NCBI RefSeq assembly: GCF_001514065.1 | Contig: NZ_KQ948431.1 | Location: forward strand, 387,434-451,433 | DNA: 64,000 nucleotides | Direction of reading: 5' to 3' | From: Streptomyces antibioticus | Lineage (GTDB): Bacteria; Actinomycetota; Actinomycetes; Streptomycetales; Streptomycetaceae | Shown: positions 60,799 to 64,000 of the stretch, one piece after another | Position numbering within the stretch: the stretch's first letter is position 1 | Layout: each line of letters begins with the position of its first letter | Program-made: the position numbers and the translations under genes | Notes under the pieces: model-generated | What the model was told of the DNA's origin: nothing | What the model saw: only the letters and a program-made list of their open reading frames with translations | Databases searched by the model: none

Positions 60799-62252
60799 GC
60801 CAACTCCTCAATGGTGTCGTTCGCCTCGGCGGTGAGCGGCAGCAGCACCTGGAAGCGGGTGTCGCCCGGCTCCGACTCGACCTGCAGCGTGCCGTGGTGC
60901 TTGTTGACGACGATCCGCCACGAGATGTCCAGGCCGAGGCCGGTACCCTCGCCGACCGGCTTGGTGGTGAAGAACGGGTCGAAGATCCGGCCGCGGATCT
61001 CCTTCGGCACGCCGGGGCCGGTGTCCCGGAACTCCACCAGCAGCCGCTCGTTGTCGAGAGCGGTCCGCACGGTCAACGTGCCTTCGCCGCCTGCCCCGTT
61101 GATGGCGGAGACCGCGTTGTCGATGAGGTTCGTCCACACCTGGTTGAGCTCCGCCGGGTAGGCGGGGATCTTCGGGAGCGTACGGTCGTAGTCCTTGACG
61201 ACCTTGATCTGCTGCCCGATCTTGCCGGAGAGCATCAGCAGGGTGCTGTCGAGGAGTTCGTGGACGTCGGCGTTCTGGAAGGGCGCCCGGTCGAGCTGCG
61301 AGTACTGCTTGGCGGCGTCGACGAGATGCGAGATGCGGTTGGTGGAGTCGTTGATCTCGTCCATCAACAGCTCGGTCTCGACGGTGTAGTTGAGCCAGCC
61401 GATGGCGTTCGGCAGCAGCTCCTCGTCCACGGCCGCGGCGACCTGGTCCAGCCAGTCCACGTCGAGCCCGGCCTGGACGAAGGTGGGGGCGAGCCGCCAG
61501 CCGTTCTGGATGTCGTGGTCGTCCAGCCAATCGGTGACCGCGTCCTCCCGGTCGGAGGCCTCCAGCGGGCTCAACGTCGGTGCCTTGGCGACGCGTTCGG
61601 CGGTGCGGTCCTGGATGTCGATGAGGTTTGCCATGACCTCGGGGGCGTAGTTCCCCTGGGCGATGATGGCGAGCTTGTGCCGCATCTTGCCGACCCGCTC
61701 GCGCAGGGTCGCGGTCGCCCGCACCGCCGCGGCGGCCGGGTTGTTGAGCTCGTGCGTGAGCCCCGCGGACAACGAGCCGAGCGCCAGCAGCCGTTCGCGC
61801 TGGCCGATGGCCCGCTGGGTGCTCTTCGAACCGAAGAAGAGCCCCTCCAGCAGATGCACCGCCATCGGGAACCACTCCTGCATGAAGTCCGAGAACGCCT
61901 CGTTCGGCAGCACGAAGAACCGGGTGGGCTCGGTGACCCGCATGGAGTTGTTGTAGACCTGCGGCACCCGGTCACCCAGATACGCCTGCATCGAGCCCGC
62001 GTACACGCCCCGTTGGGAGGTGCGGGTGACCTCGACGTCGTCCCCGCCCACCCGGCGGGACAGCACCACCGTGCCCTCGATCATGACGTAGAAGCAGGTG
62101 GCGGGCTCACCCTCGGTGTAGACGGGCCCGGGTTCGAACTGCTCCACCCGGCCCGCGCTGCACAGTTGCCCCAACTGCTCCGGGGACAGCTTCTCGAACA
62201 GGAACAGCGACCCGATCTCCGCCGGGCTGCACGGCCTCAACTGCCCGCTCAT
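60795..62252 (-). CDS. Cyclic-nucleotide-binding-domain histidine kinase
   Basis: A 485-residue soluble kinase. Residues about 15-125 form a CAP_ED/cNMP-binding jellyroll (LFEKLSPEQLGQLCSAGRVEQFEPG, PATCFYVMIEGTV). A dimerisation/phosphoacceptor segment AGLTHELNNPAAAAVRAT has the probable phospho-His167. The GHKL ATPase has TNLIDNAVSAINGAGGEG (N box), DTGPGVP and GTGLGLDI. The middle about 110 residues (LPNAIGWLNYTVETELL...) are specific to this family. Overlaps the receiver-flavoprotein stop (ATGA) and the UBP start (ATGA). Its likely target is the receiver of that flavoprotein. Confidence 0.93.
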   Translation of the reverse strand: MSGQLRPCSPAEIGSLFLFEKLSPEQLGQLCSAGRVEQFEPGPVYTEGEPATCFYVMIEGTVVLSRRVGGDDVEVTRTSQRGVYAGSMQAYLGDRVPQVYNNSMRVTEPTRFFVLPNEAFSDFMQEWFPMAVHLLEGLFFGSKSTQRAIGQRERLLALGSLSAGLTHELNNPAAAAVRATATLRERVGKMRHKLAIIAQGNYAPEVMANLIDIQDRTAERVAKAPTLSPLEASDREDAVTDWLDDHDIQNGWRLAPTFVQAGLDVDWLDQVAAAVDEELLPNAIGWLNYTVETELLMDEINDSTNRISHLVDAAKQYSQLDRAPFQNADVHELLDSTLLMLSGKIGQQIKVVKDYDRTLPKIPAYPAELNQVWTNLIDNAVSAINGAGGEGTLTVRTALDNERLLVEFRDTGPGVPKEIRGRIFDPFFTTKPVGEGTGLGLDISWRIVVNKHHGTLQVESEPGDTRFQVLLPLTAEANDTIEELA

Positions 62253-63925
62253 GACTGCTCCAGATACCGGTGGACGAGCATCACGGCCATGGCTCCCTCT
62301 CCGACGGCGGACGCGACCCGCTTGGCGGACTCGGCGCGCGCGTCGCCCGCCACGAACACCCCGGGGATGTTGGTCTCCAGGTGGTACGGCGGCCGGTCCA
62401 GCTCCCAGCCCGCCGGCGGCCGTCCGTCGGCGGTCAGGTCGGGCCCCGCCAGGATGAACCCGTGGCCGTCGCGCAGCACCGTGCCGTCCAGCCAGTCGGT
62501 GAGCGGGGCCGCGCCGATGAACACGAACATCCACTGCGCGTCGACGAGTTCGGTGTGCCCGGTGTCGACGTCGCGCAGGGTGAGCTGCTCCAGATGGTCG
62601 GAGCCGTGGGCCGCCTCGACGACGGTCCGCGCGCGGACCGAGATGTTGGGCGCCTCGTTGATCTGCTGGATCAGGTAGTGGGACATGGACGCGGCCAGGT
62701 CGGGGCCGCGCACCAGCAGGGTCACCGACTTGGCGCCCTTGGACAGGTACATCGCCGCCTGCCCGGCCGAGTTGGCGCCGCCCACGATGTAGATGTCCTG
62801 CCCCTGGCAGGACGCCGCCTCGGTCAACGCCGAGCCGTAGTACACCCCGCACCCGGTCAGATCGGTGCAGCCCGGCGCCTCCAACTGCCGGTACGACACA
62901 CCCGTCGCCAGGATCACGCTGTGCGCGGCGATCGCCGAGCCGTCGGAGAACCGTACGACCCTCGCGGCCCCGTTGATCTCCAGGGCCGTCACATCGCGCG
63001 CGGTGAGGATCTCGGCACCGAACTTCGCGGCCTGGCGGCGGGCGCGGTCGGTGAGCTGGGCGCCGGACACGCCGTCCGGGAAGCCGAGGTAGTTCTCGAT
63101 CCGGGAGCTCTGCCCGGCCTGCCCGCCGGTCGCCGACCGTTCCACGAGCACGGTCCGCAGGCCCTCGGACGCCCCGTACACGGCCGAGCCGAGCCCGGCC
63201 GGACCGCCGCCGATGACGACCAGGTCGTAGAACTCGGCCGTGGGCGTGGTCGCGAGGCCCACCTGCGCGGCCAGCTCCGGCGCCTCGGGCGCGACCAGCG
63301 GAGTGCCGTCCGGCGTGACCACCAGCGGCAGACTCTGCGCGTCCGCACCGGCTGCCGCCAGCAGCCGCTGCCCCTCGGGCTCGTCGGCCGAGTACCAGCG
63401 GTACGGCACCTGGTTGCGGGCCAGGAACTCGCGGACGTCGGAGGAGCGCGCCGACCAGCGGTGCCCGACCACCTTGGTGGCGGGCACGGGCCGGTAGTCA
63501 CTGCACTTCCAGGCGTCCAGCAGGTCGTCGAGGACCGGGTAGAGCTTCTCCTCCGGCGGGTCCCACGGCTTGAGCAGATAGTGGTCGAGATCGACGACGT
63601 TGATCGCGTCGATCGCCGCGCTGGTGTCCGCGTACGCCGTCAGCAGCACCCGGCGCGCGCCCGGGTACACGTCCAGGGCCTGCTCCAGGAACTCGATGCC
63701 GTTCATCTGCGGCATCCGGTAGTCGGCGAGGATCACCGCGACCAGGTCGCCGCGCAGCTTCAGCTCGCGCAGCGCCTCCAGCGCGGACTCGCCGGACTCG
63801 GCGCGCACGATGCGGTACGACTCGCCGTAGCGCCGCCGCAGGTCTCGGGCGACGGCACGGGACACTCCCGGGTCGTCGTCCACGGTCAGGATGACGGTCC
63901 GCGCTGTTTCGGCGGCCTGTGCCAT
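62249..63925 (-). CDS. Receiver-glutaredoxin-like-thioredoxin-reductase-like fusion
   Basis: A 558-residue fusion. Residues 10-135 are a response-regulator receiver (DDD at 16-18, Asp68 in ILADYRMP, Lys119 in HYLLKPW). Residues about 150-225 resemble glutaredoxin (cis-Pro region QSLPLVVTPDGTPL), but SARSSD replaces the CxxC. Residues 232-558 are a thioredoxin-reductase-type FAD/NAD(P)H domain (VIGGGPAGLGSAVYGASEG, IVGGANSAGQAAMYL, FVAGDARAE), but the redox CxxC is replaced by CGVYYGS with one Cys (Cys359). It should bind FAD and nucleotide yet be unable to reduce disulfides in the normal way. First gene of the three-gene operon. Confidence 0.93.
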   Translation of the reverse strand: MAQAAETARTVILTVDDDPGVSRAVARDLRRRYGESYRIVRAESGESALEALRELKLRGDLVAVILADYRMPQMNGIEFLEQALDVYPGARRVLLTAYADTSAAIDAINVVDLDHYLLKPWDPPEEKLYPVLDDLLDAWKCSDYRPVPATKVVGHRWSARSSDVREFLARNQVPYRWYSADEPEGQRLLAAAGADAQSLPLVVTPDGTPLVAPEAPELAAQVGLATTPTAEFYDLVVIGGGPAGLGSAVYGASEGLRTVLVERSATGGQAGQSSRIENYLGFPDGVSGAQLTDRARRQAAKFGAEILTARDVTALEINGAARVVRFSDGSAIAAHSVILATGVSYRQLEAPGCTDLTGCGVYYGSALTEAASCQGQDIYIVGGANSAGQAAMYLSKGAKSVTLLVRGPDLAASMSHYLIQQINEAPNISVRARTVVEAAHGSDHLEQLTLRDVDTGHTELVDAQWMFVFIGAAPLTDWLDGTVLRDGHGFILAGPDLTADGRPPAGWELDRPPYHLETNIPGVFVAGDARAESAKRVASAVGEGAMAVMLVHRYLEQS

Positions 63926-64000
63926 GCGTCTCCCACCCCGGGTTGTCGGCTGTGGCTGTCGCCCATCGTATGTTCGAACGTCCTGCTTCGCTCAGGTATG

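Noticed and set aside
57552-62678. A 1,708-codon plus-strand frame over the LAL and kinase genes
   Set aside because: Same artefact: antisense frame of GC-biased genes, low complexity, no motifs.

Overview
The window is high-GC actinobacterial chromosome, almost certainly Streptomyces. Third codon positions are strongly G/C, GTG and TTG starts are common, and typical Streptomyces families are present: an SsgA-like protein, the melC1-melC2 tyrosinase operon, a SigB/SigF-type sigma factor beside popR and clpP3-clpP4, a streptophobe membrane protein, a DUF6777 secreted protein and a LAL regulator. There are many Tat or Sec exported enzymes. I see no rRNA, tRNA, CRISPR array, phage module or intact insertion sequence. 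It reads as an accessory (arm-like) region of independent small operons.

Layout. 1-8 kb: the 3' part of adenosine deaminase, a DinB-like protein, a Tat-exported carotenoid oxygenase with a LysR regulator, an aldo/keto reductase, and a divergent SDR/AraC pair. 8-15 kb: a tightly overlapping operon of a double-FHA ABC exporter, an SH3-like protein and a Ser/Thr kinase, then a polytopic membrane protein and a proline-rich secreted protein. 15-21 kb: a stress-protease block with an anti-sigma-type ATPase, a SigL-like sigma factor, a methyltransferase, popR, clpP4 and clpP3, with two abutting PopR boxes upstream of clpP3; then an epoxide hydrolase. 21-31 kb: VOC protein, GDSL lipoprotein, response regulator plus hybrid histidine kinase, STAS protein, LacI plus GH51 arabinofuranosidase, VOC protein, RNase HI with a metal-binding tail, and melC2/melC1.

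31-48 kb: FAD monooxygenase; MFS exporter plus TetR under a nested palindromic operator; type II cholesterol-oxidase-like enzyme divergent from an aldo/keto reductase; DUF6328 protein; SsgA-like protein; an HTH-containing hypothetical; F420-type LLM oxidoreductase; serine hydrolase; a membrane pseudokinase; a PLP dehydratase; AIM24; a TerD-CAP-CAP fusion; and a secreted beta-lactamase-like protein. Two CTAG-bounded palindromes sharing terminal sequence sit on stop codons here, and a 44-bp tandem repeat lies upstream of the TerD-CAP gene. 48-57 kb: secreted M4 metalloprotease, then a glycan-degradation locus (ROK regulator, GH27, GH95, GDSL esterase).

57-64 kb: a LAL-type LuxR regulator, then the most unusual locus. 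It is three genes joined by 4-bp overlaps: a receiver domain fused to a cysteine-less glutaredoxin-like segment and a thioredoxin-reductase-like flavoprotein, a cyclic-nucleotide-binding-domain histidine kinase, and a ubiquitin-type (UBP) zinc-finger protein. I regard it as the best candidate for an undescribed signalling system.
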